From Drosophila pseudoobscura (Eukaryota > Arthropoda > Insecta > Diptera > Drosophilidae): 64,000 nt of DNA. Where the stretch lies: assembly GCF_009870125.1 (NCBI RefSeq), contig NC_046680.1, forward strand, positions 20,913,501 through 20,977,500, written 5' to 3'. Shown one piece after another: positions 1 through 13,300 of this stretch; position 1 is the stretch's first letter; each line of letters begins with the position of its first letter. Position numbers and translations under genes: made by a program. The notes below the pieces were generated by a model. It was given only the letters and a program-made list of their open reading frames with translations, searched no databases and was not told the DNA's origin.

Positions 1-60
1 CGATCAAACAAGATGTGGGTGAGAACATTTTTTACTCGATATATTTTCCTTTACACTTAC

Positions 61-3000
61 CCATCCTCTCCCACCAGTCGCTGTTCTCCCCAACCCAAGC
101 CGTCACGCACGATGCAGTCGGTAACGTGGAGACCATAGATCTGCTGTCTATCGATGCTGATGACAATGGTCAGCGGATCACCAATCTTTACGTCGTCGGC
201 TATCTTGTGCTCGTCGTTGTAGATTTTCATATGGCAGCCGGGCATAGGTATTTCGTTATTGCTGACATCCTCTTCGTCGAGCGGGGCATTCACGTCGTAG
301 ACATCCTCCTCGTCCAGTTCATCGTCGCGCTGCTTGTCCAAGGACCTTCCATAGTCCCGGCGATCCTCGCTGCGCAAGGCCTGGGGTTTTTGAGAGTGCT
401 TGCGCAGATGCTTCTTGGGCTTGATGGCTGCGTCTCGGCTTTTATAGGCACAGCGCACATGATAGCCACGGCCCAGATCAGTGATGAGCTTCAAGTGAGG
501 CTGGAGCACGATTGTGTTGAAGAATTCAATGCCGCCATCATCCTGGAAAGGAAATATAATCAAATTATTGATGGAAAATGGAACTTTTATGTGTAGATCA
601 GTTCCCAGGGTATGAGCCAGTTTTTCTTGCATTTAAGTGAAAATCACCCAATACAAAAGACTTGGACAGCAAACTCGCTGGCAAACGAAACAGTAGAAAC
701 TTGTACTGAATCTCTCATTGGCCAGCGCGCCGGCTGTTGTCAAGAAGCCATATTAGTGACTGGAGAACACCAGCTACCAAGCACAGCCCCTTCTCATTAT
801 GCATTCAGATTCACGCTCCGCTGCAGCCAGAAATCGTTTTGGAGCCTCGCCAGCCAGAAGTTAATGTGCGATCCAAGACAAACAATACGTGGACTGTGGG
901 CTGCGGAGCACTTCCTGATGTTGTCATAGAATGGTGCTAGAGCCGATCAACCAAGTGTGACGTCTCGCCGCCAGGCCCAAGACACGAGATCTGCGGGCCT
1001 TATCTCCTCGAAAATTGGCAACGTTTTGCGTGTTGAATTTAAGTTGTGGGCCCTGGCATGATGCAATTGTGATTGCAATGGGCGTGAATATGAATTCCGC
1101 TGTCTGGACCCGAAACATTGCCATTTCGTAGGCGATAGGGCATCCAACTTTGGTTTGTTATGCTTCCATCCCTGGTAGATTCCTCTGTCAGCAGTTAACG
1201 GTTGTTGCCCATTGCCCATTTGCCCATTGGTTCTTGTGCTAATTCCACTGACAACGCCACACCACACCAACAAATCGAGTACACATACTCGATAGCGACG
1301 GTACATACACTTCATCGTAAGGTAATGGCAAAAAACGAAGAGGGGCTCGGAAGTTTTGTAATTGGGTCTCTACAGATTTGGGCACGGAAGTTCTTCATTT
1401 AAGTGGGCTCTGACAGGGGGCACTCTTAATTGGTAGCGTTGTTTCGAAAGGCATTAAGAAGCCGGCTAAGACCCCATGCGATTTATTGCCCAACGCTGGT
1501 TCTGAAGCGTTTCCGTCGCTGCCATTGTCTGGCTTAAAACAAGCTGTGAGACAGAGACAGAGACGGAGATGGGGAGCGGAGAGATGTGTGCGGGCTTCTT
1601 TCAGCCTCTAAGAACCAAGAACCGTTGACAGTTAGGCTTACGAATAAGTATAAGTTCTCAGCATCGCGGCATCATCACCAGCAGCGCGTCAACAAGACAA
1701 TGGGCCAATAAAAAGCATAATAAAATGACATTTAAGATTTCAAGCACAAGCGTCAAAAGAATCTAACGGTAGAAAGAGCTATTATGTCATTATGACACTT
1801 TTCCACCGCTCCACAAGAGAGCCATGGATGTGAGCGTTTTGGAAGCGAACGCGAACAATATATGGATGTAAATGCCCGATGAGCTGTAAGATATTTCGGC
1901 CTGAATAAACAGGTTCAAGCTGGAATGCGTGGGAGTTGCCTCCGTCCGACCAACTGACCTTCACTCCAAACACGGCAGCAGCAGCCGCATTATAATATCA
2001 ATAACAGCCATAAAACGCTTACATGTCGTTGAACACTTTTGGCCTTTTCACGGCCATCTAGCCAGCGGCATTGGCGGCCAATGAACGCCGCACTGCCGAC
2101 CGCCAACGTTGCCAGCGTCAGAACAAATTGATTTCGACCGGGAAGATGATGGTGGGGAGGGGTCCCTAATTGGATCGCTACTTGCTGGGCCATGAGAAAT
2201 TGTGATTTGATGTGTGTACGAGAGTACTCGTAAGCTGGCAATGAAATTGTAGTTCTGAGCTGGCGACGGTGTCGGAGAGCTCATCGTCTTGGCGGCAATC
2301 AAATTTTAATTAAAATTATTTTTCTCGCTTCAGAGCCCCTCCTCCCACAGCCCTGTGAGGCCACCTGCTCGTAGCTGATTTAATTATGCCTGACATGCGC
2401 ACAGCGCACAGCACGGATCGTCTGGGCCCCGACCCTCAGTTCGGGGTGGCAGTCACCAGTCAATGGCAGCGCTGTGGCAAGTTGTCACGCGACTCTTCGC
2501 CATCCCTCATCTTGCACTTGGAAAGCTGAGCTCATCGTCTCAGCAGAGATGACGTAAGACAGGCAGGATGCCAGCCAAGCGGTGGCCATTAGCCGAGCGC
2601 ATGCTGGCTCAGAGCCGCTCATCGTCTTTAATGACAAACATTAAAAAGTACATATCTCGAGTCCAGCCTTGACTGCGTCTGTTGATTTTTCCGCTGTTGG
2701 TCCGTGGCAAACAGTTTTTGTAGCTTGTTTATCTTATCGATTCTGGCTTATTGAATGCTCTGCGCAAATTGTTTGAGTCAATACGGGAAGGCGGCTTGGC
2801 CAAGGACAAAGCAATGACAACACCAGAGAGATAGACTCGGGTCGCAGTCCCAAAGAACATGCCAGCTAGGTACAGTGCGTGTGGAAAGTATATACCAGTC
2901 TTCTAGCGCACACTGTGATGCATTGCCACATCGATCGAATCGATCCGCTTGTCGTAACTGCAATTAACATTTGCAATTTCAAAAATTGTGTCAATCCAAT

Positions 3001-6000
3001 CGAGCGAAAGGAAAAAGCAGTCGAAGCAGCAACAGCAGCAGTAAATTACAAAATGCTGGCCCCATAAATGCTGGGAAAATTACGTTAAACATGTATCACA
3101 AACGGACTTTATAAGCGTGTGAGGCTGTGGCTGTTGCTCTGCTCCAGGTATAGACCATAAACATGCCTCTGCTGTGCTGCTGATGCGTGAGCTGCAGCCT
3201 CATTTAGCCGGGCCAAGTGCTAATTGAGATTTCAAAATCCCAGCAGATCCCAGCACAAAGGCAGTTCGTTGTGTGATCGAATGAATCGATCGAATGAGCC
3301 AATAAATAAGCCAAGCCATAAAAACATTAGAGCTAGCTGGACAAACTCTGACTGAAATTTATATGGCACATCTGGGCCATCTTTGGGATCATTCGATATC
3401 GTTTACAGGGACATGGCAGGCCGGTTTTCACGCTCGCTCGGGCTGTGCTGATCAATAGTACGCTTGATCGGATTTTATGTTATGACATCTCAAGAAATCT
3501 AGCTTCACATGATATGTTTTTTAAAGGCCTTAAGAATTAATATAAAATGATGATGCCATATCCATTAGGTTCTTCGTGCCATTTGCCGTGCCCAATGACT
3601 GCTATTTTAGTTAACAAGTCTCGACGCTGTACAAGCGATCCAGCCACCATTAGCTTAGTCACTGAGTGCGTGTGCTGAGCGTCACATCAACCTTTCAATT
3701 GACTAATCATCTTGGCATATGGATTTTACCTTGTAACCAATGACTCGGAGTTGCCTTATAGGTGTAATGCTTTTTTATTTGCATGCGAAAAAGGCAGAAC
3801 GAGTTTGCGTGGACATCTGCTTGAGTGGGAGAGCAAGTTAGAGTCTGGTCTGCTGGCTGATTGGCACCCATTATGGAAGACCCATCTCCGTTCTAGGCTA
3901 TCGGCTGTGACTTACCGTCTCCTTGGGCATCGTGTTGCAGCTACGCAGAGGCAGCTTGTACCGCAGCGAGCCCACGTGATCTCTGCGGGGGACGACAAAA
4001 GCGTTAGCAATTACAACGATCTAATCTAAATTGTGATCTGCACGCGGCTCTCACTCACCTGTACTCGCTGAGGCATGTGGAGTTCTTGGATAGGCCTTTC
4101 GGGTAGATCATGCCACTGAACAGTCCGGTCTCGTGGTTTGGCGGGGCATCTTTGATTGTGATCAGCATGGACCCCGATAGGCACTTTATGCGCACGGTCG
4201 GCTCGATGGCAGACTTGGAGGTGGGTGAGCCCCCATCGGACTCCGCCTCGGCTGCCGCAATGGCGTCGCTTAGCGAGCTCTGTGCATCCTCTGCAAGCGG
4301 AAAAAAGGAAATTATGAAATGCAATGAAGTCTCAGATAAACATGACAGGCACGCTCCCAAAATGGAATGTTTGTGCAGCTGGCAAACTACAGTTAGATGT
4401 GGATGAGGATGCGGTTGCAGTTGCATCAGCATCAGCTGCTTCTCTTCAGCGCTGAACAAACCTCAAGAGCCGTTAGCACAAGACATGAGCGCACAAAAAA
4501 AACCCAAGACAATGGCACAACAGATGCCCATGGGAGCAGTATTTAGTGGAGGTTGGAGCCGCAGTGCGCTCCAAGCTATGCCAGCATGCGGAAGAGCCAA
4601 CAACCAGCGACAACAACGGTACGTTCATGACATTGAAAAGCCATTGAAGCGGCAACAACAGCGCCAACTCACCGGGAGGAAGACACAGCACAGAAGCGCT
4701 CGTGGGCCTGGCCTGATCCGCGGCCATTAGAAAGATGGCAAGTTCCTTGAACTTCAGCAGACGATTCGAGACATGGCCTGGGATTAGGTTGGGCTCTGCT
4801 CTTGGCATTTCCTGCTCGATGCCAGCGCTCACGAATCCCAGCCAAAGCCAAAGCCAAAACAGACCAAACCAGACCAGAAAGCCATTGCATTGCCAAGAAC
4901 TCCATGCTGAGTTGTTGCTCTGACACCTCCACCTCCCGGGCTCGCATGCTTGGGCTCTTCTTTTTGCACTCTTTCGTGGGCCCATCAGAAGGTACACAAC
5001 TGGTCCGAGGAAGAGCTCTGCTCCGCTGCGGCACGTTCGCCCTGCCAGTTGGCTGTGTGTACACTTTGGATGGGATGCGAGTCGATGTGATGCCTCCACT
5101 GTGGTTCAACGAACCTTACAGCATTTCGCATCACTTGCCTCCGTTCTGTTCTATTCCAGCATGTGCTGGGCAAAGTAATTGCATGCAACACGGCCACGTC
5201 GTCGCTGTCGTGGCTGGAGCCGGTTTTTATGGAGCCTCCTCTCCTGCTGCTGACTGCGGCCAGCACATAAAACATTTAATGGCTTTCTATTATGTATAAT
5301 TTGAGGAGAAGAACTGCATTACCAAGCGCAGATCTCAAATGTAACAAGAACAAGAAAGAGCTCAAATGAGTAAACTGCGCGCTTTTATGAGCAAATGAGC
5401 AGCGCTGGCAATATTCACTAAGCTGGAAGTATTGCTGTCCTTGTTTCGCTCGTGTTTGCCAAGGGATTGGCGGAGAAATAAAGAAAAAGGAAAAGAAAAT
5501 GGCAGACGTGGAATGGACAGAACGGATTTCTTCCACATTAAATCAAATTAAATCGGTTCTGAAGAGCTCTTTCGTGATAGGAACATTTCCGCATTGCCGA
5601 CTCTGATGCTCGTTCGGATTTGTGACTTCGTTAAAATCCTCAGCATGGATAATGTGGGAGTCAACAGCGAGATTGAGGTCAGCCCCAACTGATCATTGAT
5701 CTCTGCTCCCACTAGAAATTTATGCCAGTAATCCGCTGGCTCTACCACGACTGGCCCAAGCGGAAGCTGCCACACGATGAAGATGATGAAATGCGTTGGC
5801 CAGCTCCCGATGCCGTGTCCTCAGTTTCATGCAAACCGAATAGAAACCGCTGGACTCTCGGAATGGGAGAGGGTCATGAAGTGTAGAAACCCCACCAGCA
5901 TCGCCAGTCCTCACAATTCTATTATCGTTCCAGGCATGCTTCCACCAAGCACTTTGACCCGGACGCAACGATCCCGCAGGCTGCCGTCCCGTTTTGAGCA

Positions 6001-7346
6001 GCAGGAGCCGTGCTAACCACAGGCTCACCTACCAGCTGGTCCTCAACTATCTGGAGTCGCCAGAGTCGGCCATCTAGGGGATACAGCCGTATTACGAAGC
6101 CGAAAGGAAGCATGCCGCAATGTTTGCTGTCGCTTTTCAATAAGGCAGCTTAAGGCGCCACATGAATGGACTCTTGTTTGCCATGCGATTATGTGCCTGG
6201 TGCTGGCAACACTTTTGGCCAACAGTCAAGAGATTTAGCAACCAAACAAACGGCAAAGACAAAACACCACGAAAAACCCAACGCTGTTTCTTTACCGAAC
6301 AACAATGGCAGATTAAAGAGGAATGCGGTCTTTTAAGCCGAGTGGTGCTGTGCTTATAACTAATTAGGTAATACTTGTAGAGCTCATTTGAACACTTAAG
6401 ATTCCAGCTTAATGATTTATGTATTCGTTTCCAGATATCTGTTCAACCAATGGGTGAACAAGCTTTCCCATAATTCAGGATTTGGAGTCAATAGAACTTA
6501 TCAAGACTTATAAATGGATAGATTTGTCTGTACTCACTGACTGCCGTTGGTATCTGTGCTGCGTGCGTCGTCAGAGCTGCGATTGTCTGCAAAGAAAGTG
6601 GAGACAAGACACTCATTAGCATAGTTGGGATAGTAGTAGCCTGACCCCCGGTCTCCTGCTCAGACCCCGTGGCAGGCCGGCCATAAAGCGTCGACGTAAA
6701 TCACGGCAAGCCGACAGTAAGCCCCAGCCTGATCCGGCCAAGACCCGGCAGTAGGTAAGCTTCTTTAATTAAAGTGGATAGAAATGCAGCAGAAATTTCG
6801 TTTTCGTGTTGCAGGCAGATATGGGGAAACATTATATTCTCACGATTCTAAGGCTGCCTTGCAGTTGCGGATGGCGAAAACTTTCGCCAGCCTCTTGCGC
6901 TGGGTTAGAGTTGAACCTGAATCCAGTCAAAGTCGACTCTGGAGCTGGGGTTGAGTCGGGCCAAGCGGCTCAGAATCAAGCGGAGCTAGGCATGGGTCCA
7001 GTGTTGTGCCACTTTTGGCAACTTGGCAACAGGCGCGAGCGAGCAGGAGCGACCGAATCGCGTTTAGCATACGGAGAGAGAGTCGGGTCGGGACTGGCCG
7101 GCTGGCGGTCCGTCTCCGGCCACCTCATATCCAGGTTAATCGCATTGGCATGCAATTGTCATTCGGGGTTCTGGCTGATTGATGTTTTTAGCTGCTGCTC
7201 GGTCTCTCGGCTCTCTGCCTGGCCTGGTCTGCCAATTTTCCATTTCAATGGGCCCAGAATGAGGCTACGGATTTTGGACCCTGGATAATACTTACGATTA
7301 AGTGCAGCGCCGTGTACAGTACGTCCATTTGTGTGCTCGACTTCAT
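61..7346 (-). CDS. pio: piopio-like ZP-domain apical matrix protein (5' part; 3' end outside window)
   Basis: Five coding exons on the minus strand: 7346-7296, 6586-6538, 4290-4059, 3982-3916 and 542-61, giving about 293 residues. The last donor (59-60) leads out of the window. Splice phases agree at every junction. The first two exons together encode a classic signal peptide, MKSSTQMDVLYTALHLI then TIAALTTHA, with likely cleavage before AQIPTAV. A ZP-type domain follows, with spaced cysteines (KCLSGSM, STCLSEY, RSCNTM, VRCAYK, PMPGC, TDCIV) and the ZP-typical phrase YGLHVTDCIVRDG. A basic/acidic stretch (KPKKHLRKHSQKP, then DELDEEDVYDV) interrupts the domain. ZP proteins of this kind are secreted apically and hold epithelia to the cuticle or to Dumpy in the tracheal lumen. 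I name it pio from the ZP domain and the neighbouring genes; another ZP gene cannot be fully excluded. An acceptor at 7355-7356, 8 bp before the ATG, implies an upstream non-coding exon. Confidence 0.75.
543..3915 (-). other. Large pio intron, no gene seen
   Basis: This 3.4 kb interval lies between the 67 bp ZP exon and the 482 bp ZP exon. Open frames in it are short and have no recognisable protein features. Clusters of ATCGAT-type palindromes occur near 2930-2945 and 3280-3300. One TACTCGTA octamer sits at 2225-2232. It is probably intronic regulatory DNA. Confidence 0.6.
4291..6537 (-). other. pio intron with an alternative in-phase open frame
   Basis: The minus-strand open frame 5099-4473 contains a hydrophobic run (FLVWFGLFWLWLWLGF). 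It has a good donor at 4671-4672 that would also join in frame to the exon starting at 4290. It could be an alternative first exon, but the split signal-peptide exons at 7346 and 6586 are a better start. Nothing else in this interval looks coding. Confidence 0.4.
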
Positions 7347-7354
7347 GGTGCGAG

Positions 7355-10300
7355 CTGAAAAGGTGAGAGAAAGACGGAGATTAATGTGGTGCTCAAGACT
7401 CTAGAGATATCCGTGATAACCGGTTTCACACCCACAATACACGTATATCAATCCGATTATGCTAAATCATACAACATACAACTCGTACAGCGGTTCTGCA
7501 ATGAATTTTTGTTGGGTTTCGCTTGGGTTCGTTGCCGGCGGGCAAACTTTCTGTTTGCCAATTGGGTCAAGTCAACAGCCCAGCCGAAATTCGGCTCCAA
7601 TGGAACCAGCATCGCGTGCGCGGATCTTGCAAATGGGTTAACATCGGCATAAATTGTGTACAACGGTTAAACAGAGGCTGGGAAGGAGGAGGAGCTGATG
7701 CTGGAGGCCAGTGCCCAGAAGCATCTTCAAGTACCCCCCACAACTGAGCCGAAGATATACAAACATCCGTCAGTGCAACTCATGCCGGGGACTCATTGCG
7801 GCATGACTGTGATTTCCGCTATTACAACACAAACAGAAGCAGAGGTTGGTTGGTCTGGGGGTACATATTACGGGGAATTAAACACATATCAATAACCAAC
7901 CGGGCACGCTGCACTCATGATAAGCATTTTTCAGCTTCCTGCAACGGACACACGGACCCAGTTGTGTGAGAACATTGGGTGCGAGTCATGGCCAGGAAGA
8001 CACATCCACATCAAAATCACCTCCGCTGTTGCCAGTTAGATGATTATCTCTGGGGCGACCCAAAACAACAACATGCGGCTTACGTTGATGGCCAACAGGC
8101 AAGGCGATAATGGCCGGAGGAGGCAATGATTTGTTGTTGCAGCTACTGCTGCCAACACATTTCATTCATTCCACGGCAACGCAGCCAGAAATGATGTCAC
8201 ACGGCCCGCACTCGACTGCAGCTCTGCGTCTGGATCAGTTATTATCCAAGAGCTGTAATCTCTTTGAGGGGTTTGTTTTGTTATTGAAATTGGGGAGGGG
8301 AGAAGCTTGCAACTGGGTCAATAGTTATCTTATGGAAATGATAAATTGTTAAAATTATGCGCTGAACACACACACACACACATTAATCAACAATCACCAA
8401 TTTGTCACTGCTGGGAGGCCCACACTTCCTCAACAATAAGCCAATGTTTCAATACAGATTGAGATCGCGGCTCCGAGTAGAGCGGATCGGATCGGATTGG
8501 ATCGTCGCTCAAAGCTGAATGCAAATTGCCAACTGACGCCAGCAACAACCTCACATCCCATCCCATCCCAACCCACAATGGCAATACAGACTCAGTACTT
8601 CCATTGGCATTGCAATAAATTAGCTAAAATTAGCAAAAATGACGCAACCTGCTCTAGCAGAGACACAGAGCGGTGGAAAAAAAAACTCCAAATTGAAAAC
8701 GCAGCTCATGCAGGCAACGCAACAACAAAAAATGAGCTGGAAAATGCGGCTAAGCACGCCAACGAATATTATGAATAATGACTTTGATTGGCATCTGCTC
8801 TCGTTACCCAGTTCGGGGGAAAAAAAACTACTACAACAAAAAGTAATGCCAAAGTGCCATTGGAAATGGGAGAGCAGAGCTCTGTCTGACCTTCAATTAC
8901 GTTCGTCGGCGATAAGGGAAATTGCAACAAATTGGATCAATAGTACAACTTTCACGACTCTTGGGAACAGCAATGAAATGATTGAATTACAATCGACTGA
9001 GACAGGAAATTGAAGTTCCTTCTTCAATTTGTATTCTCCTCATGGAAATGAAGAACAACTTCAGAATGGAAATGATGTACGTAATTCCTTTACCGGTGCC
9101 ATGATTCATTGACTATTCACTCCGATCCCCACAGAGCATGCGTGCTTGTGCGTGTGCACTCAACTGCAACGGATATTTTGTGTCGATTTGAATCCATTTG
9201 ACACACATTTCGGAGATCAAGCAAGCAACAAAAACGTAAACAAATACGAGGTAAAAACCAACAAAATGGTCCGTGCAACTGAATAAATTAAGTGTGTGTT
9301 TTGCGTGCCAGCGAAGAGCCAACATTGTCTAGTGTTTTACTTTTATTTTGTTTAAACAATTGCATTTTCGTTGATGTGTGTGTGGAGTGCCCTGCTAATG
9401 TGGCGGCAAAGTGACCTCGCGTGCTGCCATTTTCCCTCGAACAGCCAACGTAATTTATTTGTTTTTAAATAGTCAACGCGAGTATGCAAAAACAAAGAGA
9501 GCCGTTTTGAAATGCATGCTTAAGTTTTACAGCTTTCTGCTCGAGCAAAATTGTTGGGAAAAGCCGAAAAAAAGGTTTGTTAAGACATTAAAGGAAGGGT
9601 ATGAAAAAAGCGCGTAACTGTGCGTTAAATTGCGCCCAAGTTGAAATTCGAAAATTAAATGTTAATTGGCCGTTTAATTTTTGGGCAAGGCAAGACTAAT
9701 ATCTGATTATTCGCTGCCGCCTATGGATCAATTCATTCTTCAGACAAATTAGGTTGCTCCACATACGAGTACCTGTGTGTGCGGGCACATTAATCAAACG
9801 AAAGAGCTGAGGGACCCCGAACCCCGATAAATGGGTGACTTCATTAGAGGCAACAGCAGCAGCCGCTTACAATTAGAATATCAAACGACTCCCATCTCGA
9901 GATGTTGGCTACGATGCAAATTGCCAACGGCTATACGGAAAATACATGCAAAAAACCGTGTTAAGCACACATAGTATATATATATGTATATATACCAGTA
10001 TTAACCGCAACACAAACATGGCTGACCCATTTGAAACGAGCAAGCGGGTAAAGAAAGAGTGAAACAGAGAGACCGGACGGACTGAGAACCTAACTTTCGG
10101 TTGCGTTGCGGTTTGCCGTGAGTTGTGTGTGTGTGTTTTGGGCGGAAGAAGGGAGGGGCAGGTACGGTACGAGTGGAAGTGCCATAAAAATGAGAAATCT
10201 CCCCAAGACCATCTCTTGAACTCTCGTATTCGGGTCGGCACAGAGCCTGTAATATGATCAATCAGCATAGCGATGCGTAGAGCTAATTTCGCTGCAATTT

Positions 10301-13300
10301 CGCTGCCATAGAAAGTAAGTTGGGGCTGGTTATGTTGGAAGATGCAGGCGTTGGGCCTGGCCTGGCCTATGCCTATCCCCATGCCACCATTGTTTGATTA
10401 TCCCGCATTGTTCTTAATGATGGTAATTAACGAGTCGGCTCGAACGGAAAAGGGTCAAATGCGCTGCAGTCTCTGTCTCTCCACACGCATATATTTCTTG
10501 GTTTTACAGTTTGAATGGGGTCAGGCTTGGCTTTAGTTTTGGGTTTTTTGTTTCTTAGCTTTTACTTTTACCCAAAAACTTCTAGTGACCGCCGCAGGTG
10601 GCTTTTGTCTCTCTGTGGCATCGACTTTGCGTGCTAATCAAGCACTAAAGATCAATGGCAATTGAAGAATCGACTTTCACCTGCTTGTGTATGCAGGGGC
10701 TTCGGCCGTGAATTAGAATTTCAAATGTGGAGACATCACAATTAGCTGGCACTTGATTGGGGATCGAACGATCGCAGGTAGCCAGGCTCAGGCTCCGGCT
10801 CCAGCTCCCGTCTCAGCTCCCGTCTCAGGTCCAAAGCAAACGCAGCCAACGAATCGGAACGAAGTCTATTTTTTGTTGCCCCCCTTACGGCCTGGCGTTG
10901 CGTCAAGGTCATTGCAATTGTCTCATCGTCGCTGTCGTCGTTGCCGTATCTCAGTCCCCAACACAATGCGCAAATGAGCTAACAATGCTTTAATTCGCTG
11001 TTGGCCAATTGCAATAAACGCCAACGCCAATTCCCATTGTGCTGGCCACGTTTATAGGTTTTGATTTGGCCAACCACAGCAGCAGTAGTTAATTTACTCT
11101 GCAATTAAGACAAAGTGAGAATTTTGTGGCAAAGTGCGCATCGTTAGCGGCTAAATGATCGACCACGCCACCTTTGTGGCCAAAATGGAAAGGCCCCTTC
11201 ATTCGGGGTGCGTGCTGTTGTCCTTGTGCAATGCTTTGGACCTGCCCTGGTTCGGCTCTGGCCGTTGCCAAACGCAGCTTTGTGCCGTAAACTGGAGCGT
11301 GGAGACATCTTGCCACATCTCGGACGGACAGGTGGACCGGACGGGCGGTGTGTGACCAAGTTTGGGTGAGACCAAACGCAAGCCGCTGCCCAATTTCGTC
11401 TGCTCTGTCTCTCCGGCGGTTATGTAAGTTTTCTGCCAATTTTTTTTCCTTTGCCGTGTTGATTTGTCAAGATGTCCAATTTGGCTCAGCCGCCGCTGAC
11501 TGGCAATATGCAAAATGCTTATTGGACACCCACAACCCACAACCCGCAACCAGCCTCAAGCAGTGCCTCAGCCTCAAAGTATTTTTTTGACGCCTAATTT
11601 TGTGGGTTACAAGAAAACAGAAAACAAATACTACAACGAACGAAACAAACGGCAAAGAAATTCGCATTGAACGTGACTCGGGCTAAGCTGTAGACATGAA
11701 TGTGTTTGATTTTTATCAGGCCTGGTCTACAATATTTCAGTTTTAGCCATTTACTTTGCGCTTTTTGCCTTTGCCTTTGCCTTTTTGTCTGGCGCCCATT
11801 GTTGCCCGCTGTTTTTTTTTAATTTATTTTTTTTTCTGTATTTGCCTTGCCTGAAGGCAGATCAAAAACTCGTTTTTGTAGTTCCGTTTTTGCTGTAGCT
11901 TTAGGTTTTCTGTGTCTGTTTGTTGTTCAGGCCTGTCTAGAAGTACTTAAAATGGAGGCTCCCAGCGACATTGGCATCGGCTACTGCTGCCGCTGCCGCT
12001 GGTCAACGAGCTTAGCATGAAGTCTCATTCGACTAATTCGTCATTAAAACCCATTTATTGTGGGGTACTTTAAATCCGATGAGAGAATCGCTGGGCTGAT
12101 GAGCCACAGACCCGCGCGATGCTGATTACTTGGTGCCCGAGCGACCTCATCCCATGCTTCTCATAATAACTTTATCCCAGTGTCCCCTGCCTCGTTCACT
12201 GATGAAAGCCTCCTCATTTGCAGTACAAAATGATCTCATTCTTTGGCATAAGCGAGTGGATATTTTCTTTATTTAACTTTAATTACGAACAGTACAGTTC
12301 CTTGTTCATTTTGGGCTAAACTTAGACCCGCTCAAGGCAGTTCAAGAGTCAGCATTAGCCACACCCCATTTGAAGCTGGGATTTGAAAGTGTTTGCGGAA
12401 TCGAGTCGAGCAATACCCGCACAGCTGGAGCTACAGCTCTTATTCGATTGCAGTTCAGTTCAGGGGTTTTTGCGTGGGGTTTGTCTAAGGTAAAAGCCTG
12501 CATTAAGTCAGCTTGAGTTTGCCTCCGTCTCCGACTGCGACTCCGGGGTGGAGGAGGGACTGGGGCAACTAGCCAGACGACTTTTCATTTTGAGCCAAAA
12601 CAAACACCAACATTTGCTGCACACTGTCCAGGCCGCGCCAGGGAGCAGATCGGGCATGTGACTCATGGCCCCCCTCATGGGGGGCACGGCACGCCTCTCG
12701 CTAGCGGCATTTTGGGCTTTGCATAATTAGCGGCGAGCGCCAACGTGTCGCATGAGTAATGCGCATGGGAAGACAGGGCCGCCGATGAAGCCAAGTTTGT
12801 TGCCCAAGTCTTTCGTGTCAACTGTAAATCAATGTGTTGCAAAAAAGAAAAGAAGCAACGCCGAACGAGCGGGAAATCTAACGCTGTAAAGATCTTGAAT
12901 TCGGTTGAATGAACCCACATTTCTTTCGGAGCTTTCTTTCGCTGTTCTCCGGCCAAAGTTCTCGATGCGAAAGATTATAAATCAATTATTAGGCTGCCTC
13001 TCCCCCTCAGCACACCTTCGCAAAGCCCACACGGTGTCTGGAGCTCAGTTCATGAACCTTCTCCCAGTGGAAGATTCGTCATCATTGTTTTCCCCTTAAA
13101 GAGACGGAACATAGAAGAGTCTGCCTCTCTCTTAAGTGAGTCCACACATCACATAATCGCAAAGAGTCATATACAAAACCAAAAATTATACATATTTTTT
13201 CCGTCTTTATTTTATTTTGTGCTTCCTTCAAGGTCACTCGCAGCAGTTGTTATATAAAACTACACGATGGCTAAGAAACTGGTATTCAAGCACAGCACAA

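Noticed and set aside
15-596. Plus-strand open frame of 193 codons
   Set aside because: It is antisense to the ZP exon of pio (542-61), whose minus-strand frame has clear domain features and matching splice phases.
10742-10993. Overlapping open frames with Pro-Ala/Arg-Glu repeats
   Set aside because: They are explained by a CTCAGCTCCCGT-type short tandem repeat in non-coding DNA.
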